This document shows positions 38,625 to 51,046 of a DNA stretch of 64,000 nt, piece after piece. Source of the DNA: Rutpela maculata (Eukaryota > Arthropoda > Insecta > Coleoptera > Cerambycidae). Each line of letters opens with the position of its first letter. Position 1 is the first letter of the stretch. The stretch lies in assembly GCA_936432065.2 (NCBI GenBank), contig OW386292.2:104923829-104987828 (forward strand). Direction: 5' to 3'. The position numbers and the translations under genes are program-made. The notes beneath the pieces are model-generated. The model had not been told where the DNA came from and ran no database searches. It was given only the letters and a program-made list of their open reading frames with translations.

Positions 38625-38834
38625 CTGAAATAAAAGAAAATTTATTACAAAATGTCAATCGTTATTTGTAAAACCTTTTTTTAAATAGCCTGAATATACC
38701 TACAATGTGTCCACGGAAAAACGATATTATAGGTGTAAATAACCATTTTTTCTTCTACAGTGTGTCCCGTCTCGATCGGACACATCTGGATATTTTGGTT
38801 ATTATTCGACAGATTGATTTCAAATTTTTCTCAG

Positions 38835-39036
38835 CTATGAAACTCTTCAAGGCGCATCTTTTGATGATGTTCAATATATATTTCAATTGTCACACCAACA
38901 CACTGTGTCCTCTCAAAAATGCGATTCCGTTTCCACGTATTCAACTCCTTCCCCTCAATATGTCTTTCCAAGTACATCAAACTATGATGCTTTTCATCAG
39001 CAAACATACACTGAGTTGGGAAGCGGTAATATATAG
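38835..39036 (+). pseudogene. MADF-like accessory protein, last exon
   Basis: After the acceptor ATTTTTCTCAG (to 38834) an open stretch of 66 codons runs to TAG 39034-39036, rich in serine, glutamine and tyrosine, a style typical of the C-terminus of such proteins. It lies within the intron of the opposite-strand transposase, while the transposase main exon lies inside this gene's intron. Confidence 0.45.
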
Positions 39037-39267
39037 CTCTAAGTATGTTATGTTTAAATATGTTAATGTTCCTTTGTTTTGAAATTTTATAATACTTTTG
39101 GAAATAAAACAATTACTTTGTTATTGTGTATAAATTCACATTCTGATATTATACAGATAACTTTTTTATCCTCGTTGTTACCTTTGTACATACAAACGAA
39201 AAACTAATGTAGATATCATAGAAAACACAACAATAATTATATATTATATATTACAATATACTCTTAC

Positions 39268-39553
39268 CTTAATGTTACTGCCACCATTTCCATCGATGGT
39301 ACACAATCCCTCATTTGTGTATCTTGAAGACAAATAGAGTCCTTTAATTTCTCGACTAAATAATCATATGAAAGTAATTAAAGAATTTCTCAGGATTTTC
39401 TCTAAGCCTTTCAAATATTGTGTAAAAGGCGCCTACAAGATATCTAACTCTCAAAATGCGATGAACCCAATACCGTTTTTTATACCTGATTGCTTGCCTT
39501 CTTCGGTGTCTACGTATACATATCGCTAATAAAATTAGTCTTCTTTGATCCAT
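39268..39553 (-). pseudogene. Harbinger transposase, first exon with frameshift
   Basis: ATG at 39553 (start MDQRRLILLAICI), donor GTAAGAG next to 39268. About two thirds through (near 39365) the frame stops, while the continuing sequence (YLVEKLKDSICLQDTQMRD) is open in the next frame and joins the main exon in phase. A small deletion is the simplest cause. Confidence 0.65.
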
Positions 39554-39722
39554 CACTCTGGAGCTCACAACAACAACTGAATAGAATACATCTGACAACA
39601 ATGAATGTCAATCTACCACGTTTCGAGCGATTTACCGTTTATGTGGGCGAACATTCAGCGGATGCGGCGCGGTATAACGCACGCGGCAAATCGTGCCGTT
39701 ACCGTCGTGTGGGCCATCGCCC

Positions 39723-39892
39723 TAAGGCAGCGGTGTATCTCTTGTGCTAGATATAAAGTCGATTGTTGGAACAATGTGTGTAGGATGTGTAGCGAAGGTA
39801 AATATTGTGCGAGAATGTTGGTCATTTTTATGAGAGTTTTGTGCATCACGAAAGAAAATGCTGGTGTGTTAATCAAGAAATCCAGTTGTTAA
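39723..39892 (+). CDS. Cysteine-rich zinc-ribbon-like protein, part 2
   Basis: The continuation of the gene at 36811 after the inserted element: CISC and CRMCSEG pairs spaced as in part 1, ending at a TAA at 39890-39892. Without part 1 it lacks a start codon of its own. Confidence 0.55.
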
Positions 39893-42119
39893 GACATGAG
39901 ATTAATTCATGGAATTTTATGAAGATGTAAATTTTTTTTCTCTATTGTATTTGGATTTAGAATAATTTATATTTTGTGTTAAGGGCATGAAAAACTATAT
40001 TGACTATGTAACAAAAGGTCAAATTGGACTCTATAATATCATTCTGCTTGATTTTATTTACGCGATCTCAGGAAACTTCCATAAAATAATTCTTAGATTT
40101 GTTGGTTAGAAATATGAACGTACGACAATGGAGTACTTTTTTTCTGCTTAAATTTAGCTACGCTTCACGTACAAACCTAAGTTGTTTCTCACGGGGTGTC
40201 GGAAACCTCCAATTCTAGTAATTCATAGAAGAGACGAGTACCACCATAAACTCGCACTAACAGTTCATTCATAGAATCACGTAAAAGTCATAATGTTTGT
40301 TAGTCCAATATAACGATTTAAATATTGGGAAGTAATAACTGTTAGAGAGAAATTTTTACGACAACATAAAATTTGGATTGTTAAAGAAACCCGCGACATG
40401 AAATGGCCATAGGACCGTCAATTTATCATAATTGAAATTAACGGAAATTCCACGGAATTGGAACAAGACGGGCATATCCAAAATTGTCAAATAGAATCAT
40501 CACGTAATGCATTTTTATTGTATTATTTAGAGAGTACATAAGTAAGGTAATTGATTCGGAAAATTCCAAGAAATTGTTTTAGAGAATAAGTTAGGTAAGC
40601 GGCTCTGTAATACCGAGATAGGTTTTTCCCATGTAAATGAAGTCAACAAGTCAAACTAAAGGGTTTCCCTATCTCGCTGTATCGCAAATGCGGGTGTTAT
40701 AGAGCTATAGATAATGGGTTAATTAAGGTAATAGTATTTTTGCACCCCCATTTTGTCAGTAGAAATCACTTCAGTTTAAGTATAATAAAAGAGGGAGTGT
40801 CAAATCTCATTGGTCGAAGCCCTCCAGGCTAACGCCTTAAGCTTCCCCCTCATTTCATCCTAAACCGATTAGGTTAATATTTTTGAGTAAAAATTCACTT
40901 TTCATTTAACTACCCGACTGGTAACATCTTCGTATTTTCGGTATGGTAAATTAATAAGTGTCTTGTGTTACTATTTTTGATTCTACAGAAGTGTTCAAAG
41001 TTGTAGATTTTGTTTTCCAAATTGATAATAAAGTTTAGTGGAGAATTCCAGGACGTTTGTCTATTTCCTGGAATTCCGACGAATATAGGCGGCTTAACCG
41101 CGCTTTGGTTTAATAATTTATCAAAATATTCTTGTCGCATCACGACAATTATATGCGTATTTCTCTCTGACAACTTACCTGGTTCTAGAATATTTTTCAT
41201 TGAGCCGTTTCATTGTTTTATTTCAATGGTACATTATTTTTTTGTTATATTATTTTTTGGCTTCTTGTAAATATAGTTCTAAGTGTTTTGAGAAGGGAGT
41301 TGTTTTATTTTAAAGTTAATGATAATAGAATCAGAAATATGGAGTGACGGTGTAAGCAGTGACCGTGAAATCAGCGAGCAGGTCCACCGAGCAGGCATAG
41401 GTGAATAGTGGAGACCAAGAGACAAAGGGGTAAGTATTAGCTATAGGCTAAGTGGGGCCCTGAAGGAGGCTCGTAGATTGACGGTCATTTTCCTGGTAGC
41501 TATACTTTATAAGTAGACCAATAATAAAGGATATTAGAGAACTCGCGAAACTACACCAATGATAGGGTTCTAATAAATGGGGTTAATAATAATTAAAGTA
41601 ACCCTGGCGGTTACAACTAGTTTAGCAACCCAGTAAATCATCATAAGTATAAATATATTTGAATTTCTTTTAAATGTTTTGCCAACAAATGGTGCCAAAG
41701 TTTTTTTTTTGTTAAATTTTATAATTTTGTATATTTTTCAATTAAAGTTTAACAGCCACTATATACGTTTACTTCATTCATAGCTTTTAAATCCTCATAA
41801 CTCCACAACCGCTATTAAAAGATCAGCGCATAAAATAAGGTAGCATAGTGTAATGTAATGTAATGGTTAACATTCAGCCTCCATATAAAATAACTTCGTA
41901 TGGTTTAATTACCCCTTCTGAATAGGGTAACTGGGCTCACCAACATACTTTTAAAAAAATAAAATTTTCTTAAAATTTCAAACTTTAATTGAGCTAATCT
42001 TTCTGATCGAAAGTACACCAGTTGATAAATATATAGCTAAATATATATAATAAATATTATAAAACATGTTGGAAATAACATTGAAAAGAAAATGAAAAGA
42101 AAATGTTGTAAAACTAAGT
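39893..42119. other. No gene supported; one unassigned ORF at 40910-41200 (-)
   Basis: AT-rich sequence. A minus-strand frame of 96 codons at 41200-40910 has protein-like composition, but I recognise nothing in it. 41340-41480 is GC-richer and purine-rich. No retroelement ends could be supported. Confidence 0.3.
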
Positions 42120-42247
42120 CTCAGTTAACCAATCTTACCTTACACATATTCCGACATTTTGATGTCATCAGAATTCAACACATGTATAATTGCACCTTGA
42201 AAAAATGATAATATCTCAATTATCTGCAGGTAAGATGAGCCTATATT

Positions 42248-42286
<39 letters not shown>

Positions 42287-42539
42287 TAAATCTCGCTGTA
42301 ATGTAATTTGAAAAATATCACAATACCCAAAATGAACTGATGCGCCAAACTGTAAGGCAACTTGGAAGGCTACTTATAGAACTACGAAGAATCGACTCAA
42401 CTAAAAATTGGCTCTTAGATTGGCTAAAACTTGCTGTATTCGATAGCGTAGTTATAGCAGTCAAAAACATTTTTTTTGTAAAGTGTGCTATAATACCAAA
42501 AATAGACCTCAATTTTCGATATCATCCTTAGCTTTGATA

Positions 42540-43970
42540 CTTACAGACCGTGTTATGTCCTTTACATTAAAATACAAGATACTGTCCGAATGTCAGCATG
42601 GATTTAGACCAACTAAATCAACAGAAACTGCTACTGAAGGTAGATATGTTGTATCTCTTTTTTTAGATTTATCAAAAGCTTTCGATAGTGTGGATAAGAA
42701 TATTCTCTCACAAAAATTAGAAAACATTGGTATTAGAGGGAGTTTCCTAAGCTGTATTAACTCCTATATGGAAAATCGAAAGCTAGTGGTAAACTGTAAT
42801 GATTGTAGATCGGATATCCATGACGTAACTCTGGGTGTCCCACAAGGCTCAATTTTGGGTCCTCTGTTATTTTTATTATACATTAATGATCTACCAGACC
42901 ACATTCAACATGGCGTTACCACAATGTATGCAGATGATACCACTGTCTCAGTATCAGCTGCTACACAGGAGGAACTTAACATTAAAATTTATACCACACT
43001 TGACGATGTACACGCTTGGTGCCAGAGAAACAAGCTAATTTTAAATAAAGATAAAACCGTTTTTGTAAATTTTAACTACAGGAGAACATTAACCTGTGAG
43101 AACTTAGCCTTCTCTAAAACAACCAAGTTCTTAGGTACGTTCATTGATAATAGTTTGACGTGGGCATCACACATCGACCATGTATGTAAACTGCTTAATA
43201 AAGCTTACTTTGCAATTTTACAGTTAAAAGACACAATTGCCGAGACTGGTCTCTTAAGTGTATATTATGCTTTGGCATATTCACATCTGTCATTGAACAT
43301 ATTGGCCTGGGGGAGATCGACTCATCTGCAGAGAGCCTTTGTATCCCAGAAAAGATTACTGAGACTGATTTTTAATTTAAAGAGCAGAGAAAGCTGTAAA
43401 GGTATTTTTACGAGCAAAAATATTTTCACTCTTCCTTGTGTTTACATATACAAATGTCTAATTTTTGCTAAGACTAATTTACATGCCTTCCCTACCTTGG
43501 CTGACCGTCATTTATATAATACAAGAAATAAAGAATTATTGTCAATTCCAGTACATAGAACAACCAACTTTAAAAACTCTTCATACTATAATTGTATTGT
43601 CTTGTTTAATACTCTACCTAAACCAATTAAAGATAAGAACGTGCCTTCTTTTAAAAAAGAAATAAAAAAAATTACTGCTAAGAAATGCCTTTTATAGTGT
43701 GAATGAGTTTTTAAATAGATAGATCTATTTTGCTCGTACTGCTACTATATAAAAATTATTATGTATGAATAGTCATATGTGTGTGTGTATGTTCGTATTT
43801 ACATTTATATGTCTTTTACAATTACCTGTAATATTGTCTTTCGTCCATTAGTTTTATTTTGTAAATAATATTAATTTATTCTCTAATGTAATACCTGACT
43901 TGCCAAATGTACATAATTATGTATCAAGAAATTGGTAAATAAATATTCTATTCTATTCTATTAAAAAAAA
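42540..43970 (+). mobile_element. 5'-truncated LINE inserted in YR copy B
   Basis: The insertion carries the C-terminal two thirds of a non-LTR reverse transcriptase, then a 3' region ending in TTCTATTCTATTCTATT and A-rich DNA. The flanking YR sequence resumes on both sides with about 14 bases lost or changed. No clear target duplication is visible. Confidence 0.75.
42541..43697 (+). CDS. LINE reverse transcriptase (C-terminal part)
   Basis: Copies RNA at a nicked target. Motifs in order: QHGFRPTKST (42595), SLFLDLSKAFDSVD (42655), GVPQGSILGPLLFLLYIND (42835), active-site MYADDTTV (about 42925), LNKDKT (43045) and LGTFID (43130). The frame is open to a TAG at 43695-43697, so this piece is fairly young. 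The endonuclease domain and start are missing. The open frame extends upstream to 42483 only because it reads through YR sequence. The clade looks Jockey- or CR1-like. Confidence 0.85.
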
Positions 43971-44513
43971 TGTATTGCCATACAAAAAGGCATACTCCTG
44001 CGAATGGAAAATCCTGAAGGAATTGATATTTTAAATGGACAGAGTGGAATTCAAAAATAAGCGCTAGTGCATTAGCTATATTATGCCAGCGAAAAATGAA
44101 TGCTACCGAATTATTGCCATAACAGATGAATTGGTGAAATTGAATAATTTTCTAAATTTAAAGGATGCTAAAGCCAAATTATCTGCTTGCTCTAATATTT
44201 ATAAAAATTGGAGCAAATTAGCCGCTTTGACGCTATGCAAAATAGTATTGTTCAACAAAAGATCAGGAGAAGCTTCAAAAATGACGGTTTTACAATACTC
44301 CTCTCGTCCAACCTGGTCATATAGCTGCGTAAAAGAATTTCAAAATTTATTTTCCCAGCTGGAATTACAGTTAGCATCAAGGCTATAAGTATTGTGCAAA
44401 TTAGAGGCAAGCGTGGTAGAACTGTTAGTGTTTTATTAACAAACGACGTTAAAGAAGCAATTTATTTACTCTTGGTTCATAGGGGACCGCATATTTCTAC
44501 AGAAAATCCTTAT

Positions 44514-45904
44514 TAGCCCGTCGGGAAAAGCGCAAAAAGCCTTCTCTTTCTCGACCCACCCAAGACTGAAGTATAACCAGATGGGACCTTCCCTACTCAT
44601 TAAAGCATGTTATTTTACATAGGAAATCAAAACTGACGACACTCTCCATTGGTCGAGACCGAATATATAAGAAAAAAACTAAAAAAAAAAAAAAAAGAAA
44701 TTCAGAAATTTAAGTTTCAATCAAATATAACTTTAGAACTAAAGGATAAAAATAAAATTGTTTGTTTTTGACAAGTAAACCTTACTTTTTAATTTGAAGT
44801 ACAATTTATTGCAATAAAAAAATTAACATAAAAAAACTGCCAAAATTCAAAAGGATACTCAAATCAGCAACATTTTTCTAATTCTTAACTCGCCATAACT
44901 CGCTTATATAATAAGCTATTCTATTTTTTCTTTCACCAAAAACTGCCAAATTTAATAGGCTTCATTTTGTCTCCATGAATGCTAGTTATAATTTTTTTTA
45001 GCTAAAAGCGCTACAGCCCTTTAAACACAACGAAGCACTCTACAGCGACGAAGACGCGAGGCTTACTCTTTCGTCCCCGCTACTCTCTCGGCCCATCAAG
45101 AAACGTATCCGCTGCTGGCCTCATTATTGTCTGGATAAGTATTAATAAGTATGTACTATTTTTTTTTACATTTAGGCATTACAGTTTATGTACATTGGTA
45201 GATTCATTTTTATCAATTGAGAAAAACTACATGTTGTTTTGCGAAACTTAAAGCAGCGAAAATCTAATGGCAAAAAACAACTGTTACTGGCATCAGGTCT
45301 ATTAAAAATTGTGCAAATGAAAAAAAATATGCTATTTCATTAAAATTTTTATAAAATAAAGTGGTGGTACTTATTTGCACACCCTTCGATACCGATTTCG
45401 TTAGTCTTGCCGGACATCTTTTTGTAATAAGAATAATATTAGCAGAGACATACGTATTGTCTGTGATATTAGTAATGCGATAAAAATGCAAGCGAGCCTT
45501 CATGTAGATAAAGAAAAAAATCAGTTTAAAATAAAATGGCATTGTCTGATTTGTGGAAAATCCAGAAAAATTAAGAACATTTTTAAGTAGCAATTTGCAC
45601 ACAGGAACGGATGCGGAAACTAGAGAAAAATATATATTAAAGCTACAGTAGCGCATTGTAATTCAGAAATACAAGGCAGGTTACACTTTTATTCAGATTT
45701 ATTTGGGCTGATGGAAATTTAAATTTGTTATGCAAATATATATGATATATGAACAAAAAAAAAATAAAAATAAATATGTACAAAACTGTGTACAAACTGA
45801 CAAATTGATAAAGCTGCCGGTATCTTACGTGAAGCTATAGCTGGACATTTTAAAATTATAAAAAAACACGCACAATTATAGTACAGGGTGATTCATAGAT
45901 ATCA
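44514..45904. other. No gene recognised
   Basis: The YR homology stops abruptly at 44513. The rest is AT-rich, with a somewhat GC-richer piece at 45030-45125. GTACAGGGTGATTCATAGAT at 45882 resembles an end of a dispersed repeat. The long minus-strand frame at 45264-45656 has no recognisable domain and I do not call it. Confidence 0.35.
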
Positions 45905-47690
45905 ACTAACTCTCAAGTCAAATTGCCAGACGTAAAAATACCCACGTTCTCAGGAAATGTACTAGAATGGGCGCCATTTTATGCATTTTTAACCACACTA
46001 GTAACAAATAATAAAAATTTAAATGATCTTCAAAGATTTGTTTATCTCAAGACTCATCTCAAAGAAGAACTTCTTAACTTGATTATTAATTTACAACTAA
46101 AAGAAGAAAGTTTTAAAATTGCACTTGAAAATTTGATAAAGAGGTATGCGCGCGAAAATACGATAATAAAATCACACAAAGGCAATACTTGATACCCCGC
46201 TTGTCACAAAATGCACAGCACAAAATTTTAGAGAATTTTTAACCCATATAAAACGCAATCTAGAATCATTAAAAAATTTCAACTGTCCAGTTGAACACTG
46301 GGATCTTTGGTTAATAGTTGTGTTAGAAAATAAATTAGATTTCAAGACAAGAAAGGCATTTAAATTAGGCAGAAATTCAGATGAAAGACCAAAAATGAAA
46401 GACCTTTCTAGAAAAAAAGATATGTAGTTTTGGAGGATCTGTCAAACCCTTTCCCAAATTCAGAAAAAACTCGCGCGTCTCATCGCACAAACACGTTAAA
46501 TAATTCCTCACCTCACAACCTACCACACAAAATGTTGGTAAAATACACTGGATTTTTTGCAATCACAAAATTTATAAATGTAATAAATTTAGAAACATAT
46601 CTCATGAGGAAAAAATTAAATTTGGCAACAAATTGTACTTTGCTGCTTGGGGACAAAACACGTAGTTTCACAATGCACTTCTCAGGATGTTTTTCATGTG
46701 CACAAAAACATCAATCAATTTTATATGATGAGACAAATGAAAATAGATCTCACTCAAGCTCTCAAGTTGGTTCGCGTTCGCAATCTCATTGCTCAAAGTA
46801 GTAATAATTCCCGCGCATTTTTACCGCAAAATGCATGAAGTGGCAATTCTTAAAATTATAGTTGACGCTCACAAAATAACGTTTTAAACTCATACCAGAT
46901 CAGTAATAATCTCGGAAATAATACTCAATCTCAAAAGGACACTGAAACGAATCACAATTAAACTAACATGCACACCGTGCATACTTCTAACATGCAAATT
47001 TCTCAGCAAGATTCTACCTCATTCTTTGCATTTTCTACAAAGAGTTCACACATACTTTTAGCTACAGCTGTTGTAATCCTATATACAATAAACAAACAAC
47101 CTATTCCAGGTAAGATTTTGCTTGATAGTGGAAGTCAAAATTCATTTATATCAGAATCCTTGGTACAAAAATTAGAATATATACACCTTATACCAAAAAT
47201 CTGCAAATATCTGGAATTTCAAACAGTAAAACACTTTCAAATAAAACAGTAGATGTTTATATATATTCAAATTTAGAAAGCAACAAAAGCTTCAGGGTTT
47301 CGTGTGTAGTCTTACAACAACAACGAAGCTATTCTCCGATGTAAATTGCCACAGATATAAATTAATGTATAAAAGTTTAAAATACCTGAACACATACGCT
47401 TAGCTGATCCTACATTTTACAATCAAATTGATATGTTAATAGGTTCAGATGTCTATTATGATTTATTAACTCAAGGAATTTTCAAACTGGGTAAAAATCA
47501 TCCCGTTCTCCAGATCACTTATTTAGGTTGGATCATAGGAGGAAATATTGGTTTTCAAGATCCTGTTTCGTCTCATATAATTACTGCAAAAGATGTTTCA
47601 ATGTCTGTTCAAACGTCCAATCTTGATGAAATTTTAACAAAATTTTGAACACTCGAAGAAAGGAAGTTGGCTACGTCAGCACTAGTAATC
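45905..47690 (+). pseudogene. BEL/Pao retrotransposon gag-protease, decayed
   Basis: A gag part of the DUF1759 type (KIPTFSGNVLEWAPFYAFL at 45935; LTHIKRNLESLKNF and EHWDLWLIVVLENKLD at 46240-46340) is followed by a decayed zinc-knuckle region at 46540-46690. The aspartic protease then follows (DUF1758; active site LLDSGSQNSFIS at about 47118), ending with HIRLADPTF and LGWIIGGNIG at 47390-47560. Stops and frameshifts occur at about 46190, 46425, 46800, 47250 and 47645. No reverse transcriptase or LTR follows, as YR copy C begins within 150 bases. The element was therefore truncated. Confidence 0.75.
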
Positions 47691-47789
47691 CAGTAGAAAG
47701 CAAGCCTCTTTCTGAACAATTAAGAGTAAGTTTAGTGATAATGTCAAATAATATTAAGTTGATAAACAAACAGTAAGAAAATTTCCTGA

Positions 47790-50420
47790 AAAAAATAAAT
47801 TAAAAATTTTATAGCAAAAACGAAATCAGAGAAAAAACTTTTTCGATGTAAATTCTGTGATGAAGATAGAATGTCGACAAATTACTTGAGACACAAAGAC
47901 ATCGCGTTTCGGAAAATGAAGAGAGGAGAGGATGATAGGATGATAGATATGAGGGAGATTATTATGCTTGTGCATTTTGCAAAAGGGGTATTTTTAAACA
48001 CATATCTAAGACGCCATGCATTTAAAAAAAAAACCGACCAACGTAGGATCAAGAAGCGACTATGTGTCGAAATCACAGAGGCTGCGTGCCAGAGATCCAA
48101 CAAATACAATTTCGAGATTGGCTGTTAAGAAACAAGTTAGTAGATTTTTCAACATTTTTAATATACCTACACAACTATTTATTTTTTTAACTTACTTTAA
48201 AAATAATGAATTTAAATATTTTCTTAACCTCCTGATATGTTCATTGTTTTTTGATTTTTTATTAGGTATTTGATACAATGAAAGGGGATAACATAGCTAC
48301 TACGGCTAAAAATGATTTCCTCATAGTACATTTCGGAGAATCTTATTTAATGAAGCATAAAAGAGAAGAATGGCATATGCATGCAGCAGGAGGATGCGAG
48401 AACTTGCACGGTTACTCATTCATTATCGACAAGTAGTCAGTATGGATGATATTCCTCTCAGGGAACTACTCGTATTACATCCAAAAAATTGTGATAAGGT
48501 AGTGCTAGCCACGCGAGAAATTGTTGGTACAATCCCGAAAATAACGTTTAAATCGCCTAGTTTGGCTATGCATCTTTAAAAATGGTTTGTGATGAACTCG
48601 TTCATTTGGTTTTAAAGGAGACCAGAGGTTTTCAGTGTAAATCATCAACGGAGACAGCAGATTACAAATTTTAAAAGCATGATCGAATTGCGGTGGAATA
48701 TTGAAATATCTTCTCTAGCAAATAAACATTTGCTGAAAAAGAGATGGAAGAAATCATTGCTTTTACCTCTAGTAAGTGACATTAAAAAATGTAGGGAGGA
48801 ATGCATTAACATTGCTAAAAACTGCCAGAAGCTATTCTCCGAAGAAAGAATGTTGCTAAAACCTACACATTATTGGCGCAAGCTACTCTAGATTAATTAT
48901 TTTTACTAGAAGACGTATTGGTTAGAAGATTATACTAATGAAAATAGGAATGATTTCACGGATTTTCGAGATGTATTAAGTAATTAGAGAATATTATTTA
49001 GGTATTATGCAAAACACGACTTACTCACTTTTTCATTTATTATGAAAATACCTAATTTCTGTATATTGTTGCCTTAATCTGGGCACGCTAATATATATAT
49101 ACTAGTTAGGTAAATACTTTAAAACACTCATTATTGGAGAATCAATCAGAACAACTACTTTTCCAGCTAATACTGACGAAGTATTGAATTACATCATAGG
49201 ATTCTTAGCATTTTAAAGAAAAAAATATATTGAAAATACTTAAATCATTTACTCAAATTTAGTCATTCACACTTTTCTATTTAATATGAAATTATCTACT
49301 TTCTGTGAATGGCTAAATTTGAATAAATGAATTAAGTATTTTCAATATATTTTTTGCTTTAAAATACTAAGAATCCTATCATGTAATTCAATACTTCGTC
49401 AGTATTAGCTGGAAGAGTAGTTGTTTTGATTGATTCTCCAATAATGAGTGTTTTAAAGTATTTACCAGATTAGCGCAACAATACACATAAAGTAGGTATT
49501 TTCATAATAAATGAAAAAGTGTGTAAGTTGTGATTTGCATAATACCTAAATAATATTCTCCAATCATGATGAAAACAAATAAATAAAAAATAATTCATTG
49601 TAAAAATGTATTAAGTAACACAGAGAAAATGCTGGCAGCAAAATATAAACGAATCGTCAATAGTGGAAAGGGATCCCGAGAAGTTGTTACTTTAATTCCG
49701 GAAATACTACAAAATTATATAAATGAGTTACTGAAGTACAGAGCAAAAGTATGTTTTACCCGAAAATGAATGTGTCCGCTACTCCGGTAGTAAAATTCCA
49801 TGGGAGAAAGGAGATGTTGCCATAAGAACGCTCCAAAACCATGAAATTAGAAAATCCAGAAAGTATTAGGAGTAATAAGTTAAGGAAACAGATCGCAACC
49901 GTTACGCAACTGCTTAACTTGACCCCAGAAAAAGCAAAACAATTTTCTACTTTTATGGGGCATACACAAAAATCCACGAGGAGTTTTATGAGTAAGTGTA
50001 TTGTTTTAACATTTAAATTGTAATTAAACGGTTATCGTTTTCATGGTTTCTCTTTCCAGATTAACTGTAGATATTTATCAGACAGCAAAATTATTACTTC
50101 TCATGGAAAAAGGCACATTGCTAGAGGGCAAAGCAAAATCCTTGGCCGAAATAAATTTTGATTCAAATTTAGAATATACGGTGGAAAGTGATAATGATGG
50201 TAAGGCTACTACTAGTTTTACAGAAATTAAATCTACTTATTATGCCATCACAAATTAAAATATCAATTAATTATAGGAAATAACTAACACTTTCTTAACT
50301 CATTTTTTATTTGCATAGATGATAATCTTGAAAAACCGATCTATGAACCATGTGTAGCAAAAGAAAACAGAGCCACGACGCGACGTCTCGTGACATTGTA
50401 TCAAATATAGAAGAAACCAA
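47790..50420 (+). pseudogene. YR gene copy C, interrupted by a foldback element
   Basis: A C2H2 finger (CKFCDEDRMSTNYLRH, 47850) and a second CxxC cluster are followed by an intron (about 48137-48266). Recombinase N-terminal stretches follow (VFDTMKGDNI at 48267; MRELARLLI at 48394; IELRWNIEISSLAN at 48682). After the foldback insertion, catalytic-domain pieces follow: GKGSREVV (49660), NKLRKQIATV (49875), MGHTQ (49957) and, one frame off, an EEFYE-like tyrosine stretch at about 49978. Further exons are at 50060-50205 and about 50320-50410. Several frameshifts make it a pseudogene. It differs clearly from copies A and B and belongs to an older or separate branch. Confidence 0.7.
48984..49605. 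mobile_element. Foldback element with 13-bp direct flanking repeats
   Basis: Two arms of about 280 bases (about 48985-49265 and 49290-49566) are near-perfect inverted copies, sharing TACTGACGAAGTATTGAATT and TGGAGAATCAATCA with their complements. ATGTATTAAGTAA stands on both sides (48971-48983 and 49606-49618), which looks like a target duplication. It splits YR copy C and has no coding capacity. Confidence 0.75.
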
Positions 50421-50499
50421 TAGTAATATACCTTTACATGGAAATACCGAAAAGTTCAATTTTTGATTGTAATTTTTTTTTAATCGCCTTATTTATTTT

Positions 50500-50808
50500 A
50501 ATGTCCTGGCGGAGTTTAGTCGATGGCTATTCTACCACTCAACCAGGACGGACACACACATAGACAACATCACAACACCCATTTCCTACGATATTGCCAT
50601 CTGTCGCAGCTGAGACTTGAACTAGGAGAGTTAGTAGACCGTGTTGTCTCTCACAGTGTCTCACACAACCGCAGTCTAGCCCACTGCTTCCGTGTCGGCA
50701 ACACGTGAAAAACGCCACTACACATCCATACTCTAGCCAGGATTCGAATCCGCAAGTTAGGCGCAGTGCTTAAGGTGTTAACTTTAAGCACTGCGCCACC
50801 GGGCCGGT
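50500..50808 (-). mobile_element. tRNA-derived SINE
   Basis: Read leftward from about 50808, GGCCCGGTGGCGCAGTGC gives an RNA polymerase III A box (TGGCGCAGTGC, 50798-50788), and GGATTCGAATCC at 50751-50740 a B box, about 37 bases apart as in tRNA-headed SINEs. The head is followed by about 230 bases of unrelated body. A perfect inverted pair, GCAGTGCTTAA and its complement, lies between the boxes. It is not a tRNA gene: no clover-leaf with a proper acceptor stem forms. Confidence 0.75.
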
Positions 50809-51046
50809 ATTTCGTACTTCGTAGATTGCAATACGATTGAAAATGGTGACCATAACGTCTTCCGAGAGGCACAACATTCTCATAAAAAAAGTAAGTTAAG
50901 TTATTCCAATAACAATATTTTTACAAATAAATCATAGTAATTGTGTTAAGTAAATGTAACTTTCACATATCACCAAAAATATCATTGCTTCAGAAGACAA
51001 TGAGATTACATTAAATGATAAATCCAAGAATTATTGAGTTTCAGTA

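Larger units (their letters stand above)
37121..39722 (-). mobile_element. PIF/Harbinger element with exact TAA target duplication
   Basis: The ends GGGCGGTGGTCCACACGACG (37121) and its near-complement (39722) form about 40-bp terminal inverted repeats containing GGTAACGGCACGATTTGCCG. TAA stands directly outside both ends (37118-37120 and 39723-39725), the 3-bp duplication of this superfamily. It carries a DDE transposase leftward and a MADF-like accessory gene rightward. Confidence 0.9.
42120..44513 (+). pseudogene. YR gene copy B, interrupted by a LINE
   Basis: 42136-42540 and 43970-44513 match 16190-16545 and 16565-17145 of copy A almost continuously (for example GCAACTTGGAAGGCTACTTA and AGCTTCAAAAATGACGGTTT). 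It has a TGA in place of the copy A frameshift, an expanded AT tract at 42248-42288, a deletion near 44035 and a stop at 44385. It breaks off at ATCCTTAT (44513), before the box II arginine and the tyrosine. It is therefore a dead fragment. Confidence 0.75.

Noticed and set aside
40910..41200. Minus-strand ORF of 96 codons
   Set aside because: Protein-like composition but no recognised motif, no splice context and no second copy in the window. Left uncalled.
45264..45656. Minus-strand ORF of 130 codons
   Set aside because: Low-complexity hydrophobic reading of AT-rich DNA, no family resemblance.
50740..50808. Possible tRNA gene on the minus strand
   Set aside because: A and B boxes exist but no acceptor stem or proper anticodon arm forms, and a long unrelated body follows. 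A SINE explains it.
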